Shown here: piece after piece, positions 1-7,200 of the stretch
Numbering within the stretch: position 1 is the stretch's first letter
How the letters are laid out: each line of letters begins with the position of its first letter
Assembly: GCA_021734005.1 (NCBI GenBank)
Contig: JAIPJV010000046.1
Coordinates: 1 to 10,635, forward strand
Source of the DNA: Fidelibacterota bacterium
GTDB lineage: Bacteria; Fidelibacterota; UBA2242; JAFGTP01
DNA: 10,635 bases
Direction of reading: 5' to 3'
Notes under the pieces: generated by a model
Database searches by the model: none
What the model saw: only the letters and a program-made list of their open reading frames with translations
What the model was told of the DNA's origin: nothing
Position numbers and translations under genes: made by a program

Positions 1-739
1 CAATATTCTTTTGCCATTCAGGGATTGTCTGGGCTTTTTCCTTTTCAATATATCCAGTTCTGCCATCGGGAAAAACAACTTTGTACCAATTGTCAGAAGT
101 TTCATCCACTTGCAAAATATTGCCCATCACAATATCTGAGATTGTTCCTGAATTGATATTTTTCGATTTATAAACGGATCCATATCTATCGGTAAAAATT
201 ATTTTATCGGCTTGATTCCATTTATTTAGTTCTTCTTTGCTAACTTTTTCAATTCCTGAAGCATCAATCCAGCCAATGTAATTATCAGGAGTTTGGATTC
301 TATACCACCAGCCATCATTCTCCATAATTTTGACAGGTGTTCCCAGAATGGCTTGAGTTACCAGAGTAGATGGGTGGCTGTCTTCAGAACGGATATTGCC
401 TACAGAAAGATTTATTATAGCATTGGTATATTCCAAATTTTCGTCAGGCAGTAATCGAACCTGGTTGGAAATGTTTTTAGGCTCAGCTGAAGCAATAAGT
501 TCTTGAATTGCTGTATAAGCTTTTTTGGAAGAAGTAGCACCTTCCAGGTAAATTCCGCCGCCTTTGCTATTTACCTCAATCTCAAAAATTTCAATTCTGG
601 TGTCAGGAGCATATTCATTTTTTATTTTTTTAATGTTCTCTTGCATAGTTGTTTCTACTCTTTGATTAGCATTACAGGAAATACAAAAAAAAATCATTAT
701 AACCATTGTGAAAGAAAGATATTTTTTACTGGTAAACAT
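1..739 (-). CDS. SH3b-domain lipoprotein, YkfC-like murein peptide endopeptidase (NlpC/P60 domain beyond window), partial
   Basis: The reading frame runs leftward off the window edge, leaving 246 residues and no stop. It starts MFTSKKYLSF, with a hydrophobic stretch and a possible lipidated Cys at residue 22 (I-S-C; the -3 Cys makes the lipobox weak). After a short N-terminal domain come two SH3b-like modules at about residues 104-168 (core NLSVGNIRSEDSHPS, then GTPVKIMENDGWWYRIQTP and YIGWID) and 176-236 (YGSVYKS, ISDIVMGN, WYKVVFPDGRTGYI). This N-domain/SH3b/SH3b order matches the Bacteroidota/Bacillus YkfC-type family, whose catalytic NlpC/P60 domain follows the second SH3b and cleaves gamma-D-Glu-L-Lys/DAP bonds in freed murein peptides. 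That catalytic domain is not visible here, so the enzyme call is inferred from the SH3b part. The start at 739 is set by AAAGGAGA six bases upstream. It lies in the same direction as the transglutaminase and ROK genes. Confidence 0.8.
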   Translation of the reverse strand, partial: MFTSKKYLSFTMVIMIFFCISCNANQRVETTMQENIKKIKNEYAPDTRIEIFEIEVNSKGGGIYLEGATSSKKAYTAIQELIASAEPKNISNQVRLLPDENLEYTNAIINLSVGNIRSEDSHPSTLVTQAILGTPVKIMENDGWWYRIQTPDNYIGWIDASGIEKVSKEELNKWNQADKIIFTDRYGSVYKSKNINSGTISDIVMGNILQVDETSDNWYKVVFPDGRTGYIEKEKAQTIPEWQKNI

Positions 740-745
740 CACCAT

Positions 746-753
746 TCTCCTTT
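746..753 (-). promoter_or_regulatory. Ribosome binding site deciding the start of the SH3b lipoprotein
   Basis: On the minus strand AAAGGAGA is followed by six bases and then the ATG at 739. An in-frame ATG at 745 directly abuts the GGAG with no spacer, so 739 is preferred. This gives the N terminus MFTSKKY rather than MVMFTSKKY. Confidence 0.75.
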
Positions 754-755
754 AG

Positions 756-783
756 AATTATCTGGTTTAAATCAGCGATAATT
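756..783. promoter_or_regulatory. Inverted repeat AATTATC-N14-GATAATT in the leader of the SH3b lipoprotein gene
   Basis: The 7-bp arms are perfect. The spacer contains a second near-palindrome, CTGGTTTAAATCAG (762-775), offset by one base from the centre of the outer arms. It sits directly upstream of the ribosome binding site, so it could be an operator or a leader hairpin that affects translation. The same AATTATC/GATAATT arms recur upstream of the transglutaminase gene. Function is unproven, and AT-rich leaders produce such repeats by chance. Confidence 0.4.
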
Positions 784-838
784 TGTAAACCTTTTGAACT
801 AACATCTTTATAAAAATTTTTCCCCCTCTATCTTTCCC

Positions 839-867
839 AATATAATAGTCAGTAAAATTATTTCCAA
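839..867 (-). promoter_or_regulatory. Possible promoter of the SH3b lipoprotein gene
   Basis: On the minus strand TTGGAA (867-862) is separated by 17 bases from TATATT (844-839), a reasonable sigma-70-like pair. It lies in the 173-bp gap after the transglutaminase stop. The -35-like element is part of the TTTGGAAA motif shared with two other upstream regions, so a bound regulator could compete with polymerase. This is pattern only; read-through from the upstream gene is equally possible. Confidence 0.35.
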
Positions 868-868
868 A
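861..868 (-). promoter_or_regulatory. TTTGGAAA motif, copy 1
   Basis: The minus strand reads ATTTGGAAAT here, a TTTNNAAA dyad. The same 8-mer appears at 2449-2456 and 4168-4175, in each case upstream of a cell-envelope gene, and by eye nowhere else in the window. It may be a shared operator, or here simply a -35 element. Confidence 0.35.
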
Positions 869-912
869 TGATTAACCCGCCTCTTCTATCTAATAAAAAT
901 TGAAATTCAAAT

Positions 913-2391
913 TTATTCCAAATATTCAACTTCCATATTGTAACCCCACTGATTAAAATACAAATTGCCACCGCGCCATTCTACTTCGCCACGTTGAAAA
1001 TCGACTGTTTCGCTGCGGGGATGAATTTTCTGGGGATAGAATTCTTGTGAATAAGCATCATTGACAATTAACCGATAAGAATCAATTCCCGAAGTATAAA
1101 AATAACGTTTTTGCTGATCTTTAGCTTTTTGCAAAGAAAAGGATTGGTCAACAGGAACCCACCCGATTTTCGGATAATAGACTTCAGCCCAGTCATGGAG
1201 ATTGACTTCGCCGGGGTGGAGCATCCAGCCGCTTTGCCATTTAGCGGGAACCCCCGCAAAACGGGCCATTGTAATAAAAAGAAGGGTTTGCATACCACAA
1301 TCACCGTGACGATTATCCAGAACATAAGCCGGGATATTGCGGAATGTGGAATATTCGAGAGCACTAGCCCAGGGAATATTTTCGTCAATCCATTCATAGA
1401 TTTTTTTAACCTTCTCATAGGGAGTGTGGGCATCCTTAGTTATTTTTGTAGTTAATGAGCGGATTCTATCGGAAAAAACAATGTGAGGAGGATTCTCCTG
1501 AGTATATTTTTCATATATTTTACTGTCAGGATTATAGCCGCTTGCAGGAAGATTGGCAGGATCAAAATATTCAGCCCGGGAAGTATATTTGAACTCATAG
1601 GTGAAAACTGTTGGCTGATCTTTTTTTGCTACTTTTTCCATATAAATTGATCTTTGGAGTTGATCTTCGGGCGCGATAACAAAATTATCTTGCCCTGTGC
1701 TGAGAAGCTTTATATTGCTCTGTCTTTCTCGTCTAGTGCGGGGATAAGGCATCCAGCAGCGGATAACTTCTCCAGCAGGGACAGCATTAGCATCTACACT
1801 CAATTTATAATTAATCCTCATGGTAACCGGCACAAGAAGATTTTTGCCAGTGGATTTAAAATCATCAAGGATTCTGCCAGTATGATCGAGGCAGATTTTT
1901 TTAAGAGGATCCTCTTTTTTTCCGTCAATTTTTTCTTTGACTACTTTGGCCTCATCATCAATTAAAAATAGATTATATACAGAATTATGAAAATAACGCT
2001 TTTTACCATTGATCATGCGCATTTCGAGGACTTTGTCTTTTTCCCATTGCTGTAATTGGTTACTGGTTAGTTCAGGATAATATTTATCCAGTTTTTGTCT
2101 AACTTCCTCTTCAGTTTTATTAAAATCCAGTTTAATGCGTTTCATTAAGGCCAAACGGAAATCCAGTTCGATTTCCAGAGTGTCAGGTACTTCTGCATTG
2201 GCACAGCGAATTTTACGGATCATTTCCTTTGCTTCTTGAAAATGGCCTCGATCTATAGCATTATCAATTTGAGAAATGTTCGGCAAAGTTCCTCCAGGTT
2301 TTTTTACTTCGGTATTACAGCCTGTTATAATAAAAGAACTGACCAATAGGAATATTAAACTATAATTTAGGAATAATTTCTTTATTTCCAT
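913..2391 (-). CDS. Transglutaminase-like lipoprotein
   Basis: A 492-residue envelope lipoprotein. The signal peptide ends in lipobox I-T-G-C with the lipidated Cys at residue 25. Residues 30-180 are a charged, probably helical region I do not recognise, and 190-290 look like the beta-rich domain often preceding bacterial transglutaminase cores. The core (about 310-420) carries a complete papain-like triad: Cys365 in RHGDCGMQ, His399 in NLHDWAEVYY and Asp415 in GWVPVDQSF. An active thiol enzyme is therefore likely. Bacterial members of this fold are mostly peptidases or amidases rather than protein cross-linkers; acting on murein peptides would fit the YkfC-like and amidase neighbours, but that is inference. 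The ATG at 2391 has AGGAGG five bases upstream. It lies 84 bp after the ROK gene on the same strand, with no terminator seen between. Confidence 0.88.
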   Translation of the reverse strand: MEIKKLFLNYSLIFLLVSSFIITGCNTEVKKPGGTLPNISQIDNAIDRGHFQEAKEMIRKIRCANAEVPDTLEIELDFRLALMKRIKLDFNKTEEEVRQKLDKYYPELTSNQLQQWEKDKVLEMRMINGKKRYFHNSVYNLFLIDDEAKVVKEKIDGKKEDPLKKICLDHTGRILDDFKSTGKNLLVPVTMRINYKLSVDANAVPAGEVIRCWMPYPRTRRERQSNIKLLSTGQDNFVIAPEDQLQRSIYMEKVAKKDQPTVFTYEFKYTSRAEYFDPANLPASGYNPDSKIYEKYTQENPPHIVFSDRIRSLTTKITKDAHTPYEKVKKIYEWIDENIPWASALEYSTFRNIPAYVLDNRHGDCGMQTLLFITMARFAGVPAKWQSGWMLHPGEVNLHDWAEVYYPKIGWVPVDQSFSLQKAKDQQKRYFYTSGIDSYRLIVNDAYSQEFYPQKIHPRSETVDFQRGEVEWRGGNLYFNQWGYNMEVEYLE

Positions 2392-2430
2392 TCCACCCTC
2401 CTAAATTTTTTATTCAGATATTGCCCCGGA

Positions 2431-2447
2431 AATTATCAGGGATAATT
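2431..2447. promoter_or_regulatory. Perfect 7-bp inverted repeat upstream of the transglutaminase gene
   Basis: AATTATC-AGG-GATAATT lies 39 bases before the transglutaminase start and one base from a TTTGGAAA-type site at 2448-2458. There is no T-run after it on either strand, so it does not look like an intrinsic terminator of the ROK gene; an operator is more likely. Its arms are identical to those of the 756-783 repeat. Confidence 0.45.
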
Positions 2448-2458
2448 GTTTGGAAACC
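2448..2458 (-). promoter_or_regulatory. GGTTTCCAAAC motif, copy 2
   Basis: Read in the direction of transcription this is GGTTTCCAAAC, the same 11-mer in the same orientation as the copy upstream of the amidase gene (4166-4176). It stands 56 bases before the transglutaminase ATG and next to the AATTATC palindrome. Candidate regulator site; the shared 11-mer in two upstream regions is directly seen, its role is not. Confidence 0.4.
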
Positions 2459-2475
2459 CAGGTGCATTTTACTAC

Positions 2476-3723
2476 TTAATTTTTTACATGGATTTGCTTG
2501 AGACGATGGTGCTTGACATAGGGTTTGAATACAACCTGAAGAGCCAGTGTAATTGCCCCCTCCAGACAGGCAGTATCGTTTCCCAATTCTCCAACTACTA
2601 TGGAACTAACATCAAAAGGAATATTGTGCATGATCTTTTTAGCATTATCCTTAATTCTATTGAATAAATAGGGAGAATTTTCAATAACTTCACCACTTAG
2701 AACAATTAAATTAGGATTAATTGACTTGATCAGCTCCGTACACATATTGGCTATTAATTCTCCATACTCATCGAGTATCTCAGTTACCAGGGGATCACCA
2801 TTTTCAGCCATTCTTAAAAAATATTTTATATCAAGATCATCTATTGGCTTTTCTGCCTCAAAATCTGAGTTTTTGAGATTATTTTTGATAACATCATATA
2901 GATGTTCCTCAGAAAGGATATCACCATAATACTTTTGACCATTATAAAGATGGGTATATTTTTGGGGGTCTGAGAGAGATTTTCCCAGCTCCAGATAACC
3001 AATTTCTCCTGTCATACCACTTGCTCCCCGAATTAATTGATCATCCATAATAATACCGGCACCAATTCCGGCTTCCAGAGTAATACACATAAAATGGGAT
3101 TCATTCCGGCCTGCACCCAATAGATCTTCTCCTATGGCAACCATGTTAGCATCGTTTTCAATTAGCACAGGAATTCCGAATTTTTCGGAAAAGCGGGTTG
3201 CAAAAGGCTTGTCTTCCCAGCCCTTATGAGAATAGGACAAAACGCCCTTTTCATAATCAACAAAACCGGGTACACCTATACCAATGCTGATTAATTTTTC
3301 GTAGGGAATTGATAAAGCTTTCAATTCAGCATCAATACAATCAAAAATATTATTGATAACATTATTCATTGTCTCGGTGTCAGAATAATCAAATCCGCAT
3401 TCATTTATAATTTCAGACTCGATATTGGCTATTGCTATATTGACTCTGTTCTTTTTGATTTCTACTCCAACAACATAGCCTTTATCAGGGTTCAATTTTA
3501 TAAGAGTGGGGCGCTTACCACCTTTACTGGTCGATTGGCCTTTACCAGCAGTTTTAGTGAATCCCTCTTTGTCCAGTCTTTTTACAATTTCTGAAATTGT
3601 GACTTTTGAGATGTTGGTCTGCTTTGCCATTTCGCTTCGCGATATAGGTGCTTTGTGTCGAAGAAGATTAAGTATCTTTATTTCATTAAGTCTGCGGATC
3701 ATTTTGTAATTGTTTTTTTTCAT
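2476..3723 (-). CDS. ROK-family transcriptional regulator
   Basis: A 415-residue protein of XylR/NagC-type length and order. An N-terminal winged helix-turn-helix (about 12-60, ILNLLRHKAPISRSEMAKQT then VTISEIVKRL) binds DNA, followed by a ROK sugar-kinase-like domain. The ROK signature appears in GIGVPGFVD (148-156), ENDANMVAIGED (189-200), EAGIGAGII and SGMTGEIG. The kinase-type DxGxT phosphate loop is lost (GVEIKKNRV at 86-94), as expected for a repressor. Unusually, the ROK zinc site is absent: the GH after GEI is Tyr243, and the CxCGxxGC cluster that should follow is missing from residues 244-270. As in other ROK repressors a sugar or sugar phosphate is the likely effector; a MurNAc or anhydro-MurNAc derivative is inferred only from the divergent murQ-anmK operon. 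ATG 3723 has AAGGTGA upstream. Confidence 0.9.
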   Translation of the reverse strand: MKKNNYKMIRRLNEIKILNLLRHKAPISRSEMAKQTNISKVTISEIVKRLDKEGFTKTAGKGQSTSKGGKRPTLIKLNPDKGYVVGVEIKKNRVNIAIANIESEIINECGFDYSDTETMNNVINNIFDCIDAELKALSIPYEKLISIGIGVPGFVDYEKGVLSYSHKGWEDKPFATRFSEKFGIPVLIENDANMVAIGEDLLGAGRNESHFMCITLEAGIGAGIIMDDQLIRGASGMTGEIGYLELGKSLSDPQKYTHLYNGQKYYGDILSEEHLYDVIKNNLKNSDFEAEKPIDDLDIKYFLRMAENGDPLVTEILDEYGELIANMCTELIKSINPNLIVLSGEVIENSPYLFNRIKDNAKKIMHNIPFDVSSIVVGELGNDTACLEGAITLALQVVFKPYVKHHRLKQIHVKN

Positions 3724-3752
3724 ACAGTCACCTTACAATAGATTCATAAATC

Positions 3753-3780
3753 ATTATTAATGTCAAAGAGTTTCAATCAA
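3753..3780 (-). promoter_or_regulatory. Possible promoter of the ROK gene
   Basis: On the minus strand TTGATT (3780-3775) and AATAAT (3758-3753) are 16 bases apart, leaving about 25 bases of leader before the ATG. An alternative TTGACA at 3766-3761 has only a poor -10 (TCTATT, 18-base spacer), which would place the transcript start on the ribosome binding site. Weak evidence in AT-rich DNA. Confidence 0.3.
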
Positions 3781-3809
3781 TGCCAATTTATCTATAATTG
3801 TGTCCGGCC

Positions 3810-3831
3810 TGATTTAACAGTATTTAAATCA
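3810..3831. promoter_or_regulatory. 8-bp inverted repeat TGATTTAA-N6-TTAAATCA upstream of the ROK gene
   Basis: The arms are perfect. The element lies about 30 bases upstream of the candidate ROK -35 box, a position suited to autoregulation. Its half-site resembles the TGGTTTAAATCA palindrome within the 756-783 leader element. No T-run follows, so it does not look like a terminator. Confidence 0.35.
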
Positions 3832-3959
3832 TAATCTTAAGTTGTTGCTGATCTGAAAAATTTTTATTGCAGTTATCGAATTTTATTTTGACCATAAAGT
3901 CAGCCATTGAGACACAAGTTTAATAATTATCGTATTAATCATTTTGAGAAAAACCAGGT

Positions 3960-3982
3960 TTAAGTTAGCCAAACTAACTTAA
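3960..3982. promoter_or_regulatory. Perfect 9-bp inverted repeat, candidate ROK operator
   Basis: TTAAGTTAG-CCAAA-CTAACTTAA is the longest perfect inverted repeat I found. It lies near the middle of the divergent region, 236 bases from the ROK start and 291 from the amidase start. ROK repressors such as Gram-positive XylR bind dyads built on TTAGTT/AACTAA-like half-sites, and GTTAG...CTAAC here is similar in flavour. The assignment to the adjacent ROK protein is inference. The flanks lack the T-run expected of a terminator. Confidence 0.45.
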
Positions 3983-4165
3983 TAATACAGCAAAATCCTA
4001 CTAATTTACAAAAAACCCAATATGTAAGCAAATTTTTTTACATTCTGTGTATTATGATACGGTTTATAATGGAATATATTTTATTGAAAAATAGTGATCT
4101 ATATTGATTGGATAAAATTGAGTACAACTTAATAATCAGTAAGAATTTAACAGTTTAGTTAATTA

Positions 4166-4176
4166 GGTTTCCAAAC
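4166..4176 (+). promoter_or_regulatory. GGTTTCCAAAC motif, copy 3
   Basis: This 11-mer matches the copy upstream of the transglutaminase gene in the same orientation relative to transcription. It is also the left arm of a 7-bp inverted repeat, TTTCCAA-N12-TTGGAAA (4168-4193), whose right arm overlaps the candidate -35 box of the amidase gene. It is 97 bases before the TTG start. An operator role is plausible and untested. Confidence 0.4.
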
Positions 4177-4186
4177 TTATTTTATA

Positions 4187-4215
4187 TTGGAAAAAATAAA
4201 ATATTATTTTAAACT
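4187..4215 (+). promoter_or_regulatory. Possible promoter of the amidase-murQ-anmK operon
   Basis: TTGGAA (4187-4192), a 17-base spacer and TAAACT (4210-4215) make a weak sigma-70-like promoter, giving a leader of about 50 bases before the TTG start. The -35 TTGGAA and 17-base spacing are the same as in the candidate promoter at 839-867. Confidence 0.3.
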
Positions 4216-4273
4216 ATGGAGTACTTATTGAATCTTTAAAATCCATAATTGATCAACCGGGAGCCAAACAAAA

Positions 4274-7200
4274 TTGCTAGAGTTGAAAAAAAATTCCATC
4301 TTAATACTGATAGTTCTACTTTCAAAATGCTCTCTTGTAACTACTCAATCTTCTTATGATTATTCCCATCTAGACTGGAAAACCAGGCGGGTTCATAAAA
4401 AAGTTGAAAAATTTCTGAATAATTGTAAACAAGAGGGGAAACCTGTCAAAGCTATCCCTGCTACCAGCATAGATTCTGTCCAGGTTGATAAATCTGAAAA
4501 AGATATAAAAATCTATTTTAACAAATATTTTGCCCGCATTCCATTTCGCCTAAAAAATGTGGATGCGATTTATAAACAAGTGGATGATCAATTAGGCTGG
4601 TGGTATAGAAAATATGATCTTGAAATATACGCCTTAGAAACACCTATTGAACAGCTTGTGCCCAATTTTTATCGTCCAGAGCGTTCAGCCTGGGACCCAA
4701 CCCGACGACCATATCCCGATCATCTCAGAATTCCCATTAAACGCCGTCAGGATTACCCAGCCCGAATTCCAAATGGATTGTATGGTCATTCGATTGCACT
4801 CTGGCATAGCCATGGCTGGTACTATAATAATGAAGAAGAGCACTGGGAATGGCAGCGTCCCCGTCTATTTCAAACTGTGGAAGACTTGCTTCCTTTTTCA
4901 GTGACTATACCTTATTTAATTCCCATGCTGGAAAATTCCGGTGCCAATGTTTTTGTTCCTAGAGAACGCTCGCTCCAAACTCATGAAGTTATTGTCGATA
5001 ATGATACAAGCCATTTTGATAGCAAATATCAGGAAACAACAAGCAATCAATCCTATGATTGGGAAACAGCTAAAGCACCTGGTTTTAGTATTGGCCAGCC
5101 ACCCTACAAAAGCGGTGACAATCCATTTCAGATGGGTACTTTTAGGAAAATTAAAACTGATACAGTTGATAATGCAAAAGTTGAATGGATCCCAGAAATT
5201 CCGGAGAGCGGCAAGTACGCAGTTTACATTTCCTATCACCAGTCCGATAGTAATATAACTGATGCCAAATACAGTGTATTTCACTCCGGTGGCAAAACAG
5301 ATTATCTAATAAATCAAAAAATTGGTGGTGGCACCTGGATCTACCTGGGCGAGTATTATTTTGAAAAAGGTCACAATCCTGAAACAGGCAAAGTTACCCT
5401 ATCCAATCAAAGCAATAATTCCGGATTCGTATCTGCTGATGCAGTTCGTTTTGGTGGGGGAATGGGTGATGTGAAACGGGCACAATCGACCAGCAGAAGG
5501 CCGCGATTTACAGAAGCCGCCCGTTACTATTTACAATATGCTGGAATGCCTGACAGTCTTATTTACAATCCATCCAATGATAGTGATGATTATTATGATG
5601 ATTACACTTCCCGGGGAGAATGGGTCAATTACCTAAAAGGAGCACCCTATGGGCCCAATCAAAATCGTCAGACCAAAGGTCTCGGAATTCCTATTGATCT
5701 TTCCTGTGCTTTTCACACTGACGCAGGAATTACCAGAAATGGTACAGTTGTAGGTACTCTGGGAATTTACAGCCTCAAAGATGAGCAGGATAAAAAAGTA
5801 TATCCTGATGGAGTATCCCGCATAGCAGCCCGAGATGTCACCGATATTGTTCAGACTCAGATTGTGAACGATATTCAAACTGTATATGATTCGATCTGGA
5901 CACGCCGGGCTTTGCGCAATAGTAAATATAGCGAAGCCTACCGTCCCAATGTGCCTGCTATCTTAATAGAATTGTTCTCCCATCAGAATTTTACCGATAT
6001 GAAATATGGAATGGATCCTCGTTTTCGATTTGATCTTGGACGTTCAATATATAAAGGAATCTTGAAATTCATTTCCACTCAATATGGATATGACTATACT
6101 GTCCATCCTCTTCCAGTCACCCATTTTAGTACAGAATTTATTGATAGCGGTCGGGTCAAACTCAGCTGGCGCCCCCAAGAAGATCCGCTTGAGGAATCGG
6201 CCCAACCGGATAAGTATATGGTCTATACCAGAATTGGTGAAGCCGGTTTTGATAATGGTGTCCTTGTCAAAGATACTGTCCATATTGTAAAAAATTTGAA
6301 ACCGGACTTGAATTACAGTTTTAAAGTTACGGCACTTAATGAAGGCGGAGAAAGTTTTCCTTCTGAGATATTAACTGTTTCTCACACAGAGAATTCCAGG
6401 GGTACTGTATTAATTGTAAATGGATTTGACAGAATTTGCAGTCCAACCCCAATCAACAAAAGTAAGTTTAAAGGATTCGCAAATTTTCGCGATGAAGGAG
6501 TTCCCTACAAATACGATATTGGATATACTGGCCGTCAGTTTAATTATAAACCTGATTCGAAATGGCTGACTAACACTGCTCCAGGTTGGGGAGCAAGCTA
6601 TGGAAATTATGAAACTGAAATAATTGCTGGGAACACTTTTGATTTTCCTATAATTCATGGAAAAGCGATTGGCGCAGCAGGATACTCCTATGTGTCTATT
6701 AGTGATGAAGCCTTCAAAGATAATGAAATAAAATTTTCTGATTATGATATGATTGACATCATTTATGGTGAAGAGAAGTCAACTCCTTTACCCGGCAATT
6801 CCGATAGCATTAGCTACAGGATATTTACCCAAAAAATGAAGGAAAAGATCAAAAATTACTGTGAACAGGGAGGCGACCTTTTTATTTCCGGTGCCTATCT
6901 TGCATCTGATATTTTTAGCAGTCCCTTTGATACAACTTCCCAAACCAGCTTCGCTCGCGATACACTCCAATACAAATTAGCAACTGATCATGCAGCTCGG
7001 GAAGGCCATGTATTTGTATCCGATACTAATTTCGCAAATGTATCTACTGAATTTCAATATAATGCTGATTTCAGCCGGGATATTTATAAAGTTGAAGCAC
7101 CCGATGCCATTGTTCCTGCTAATGATGATTCGGCTTCTACAATCTTTCGATATCGGGAAAATCATTTTAGTGCTGGAATTGGATATAAGGGCAATCGTTA

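Larger units (their letters stand above)
3724..4273. other. Divergent AT-rich regulatory intergenic region, no gene seen
   Basis: These 550 bases separate the leftward ROK gene from the rightward amidase gene. I find no coding frame of convincing length, no tRNA-like sequence and no transposon ends. The region holds three inverted repeats (3810-3831, 3960-3982, 4168-4193), one candidate promoter for each direction, and a direct repeat of AACTTAATAAT (3976-3986 and 4126-4136). A length well beyond that needed for two promoters suggests complex control or an unseen small RNA. Confidence 0.6.

Noticed and set aside
503..781. A 92-codon plus-strand open frame
   Set aside because: It is antisense to the well-supported SH3b lipoprotein frame; its translation shows no recognisable family.
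1111..1965. Plus-strand open frames of about 100 codons opposite the transglutaminase gene
   Set aside because: They are antisense to conserved catalytic-core coding sequence on the minus strand and show low-complexity composition.
2431..2447. Hairpin after the ROK stop as an intrinsic terminator
   Set aside because: The stem is AT-rich, the loop is three bases and no T-run follows on the minus strand; an operator is the better reading.
3976..4136. Direct repeat AACTTAATAAT, two copies 150 bp apart
   Set aside because: Eleven bases of A/T-rich sequence in an AT-rich spacer is close to chance, and no third copy or flanking conservation was seen.
4283..4285. Alternative TTG start of the amidase protein giving MKKNSIL
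   Set aside because: It would make a tidier signal peptide but has no good ribosome binding site; GGGAG at 4259-4263 fits the TTG at 4274 better. Not excluded.
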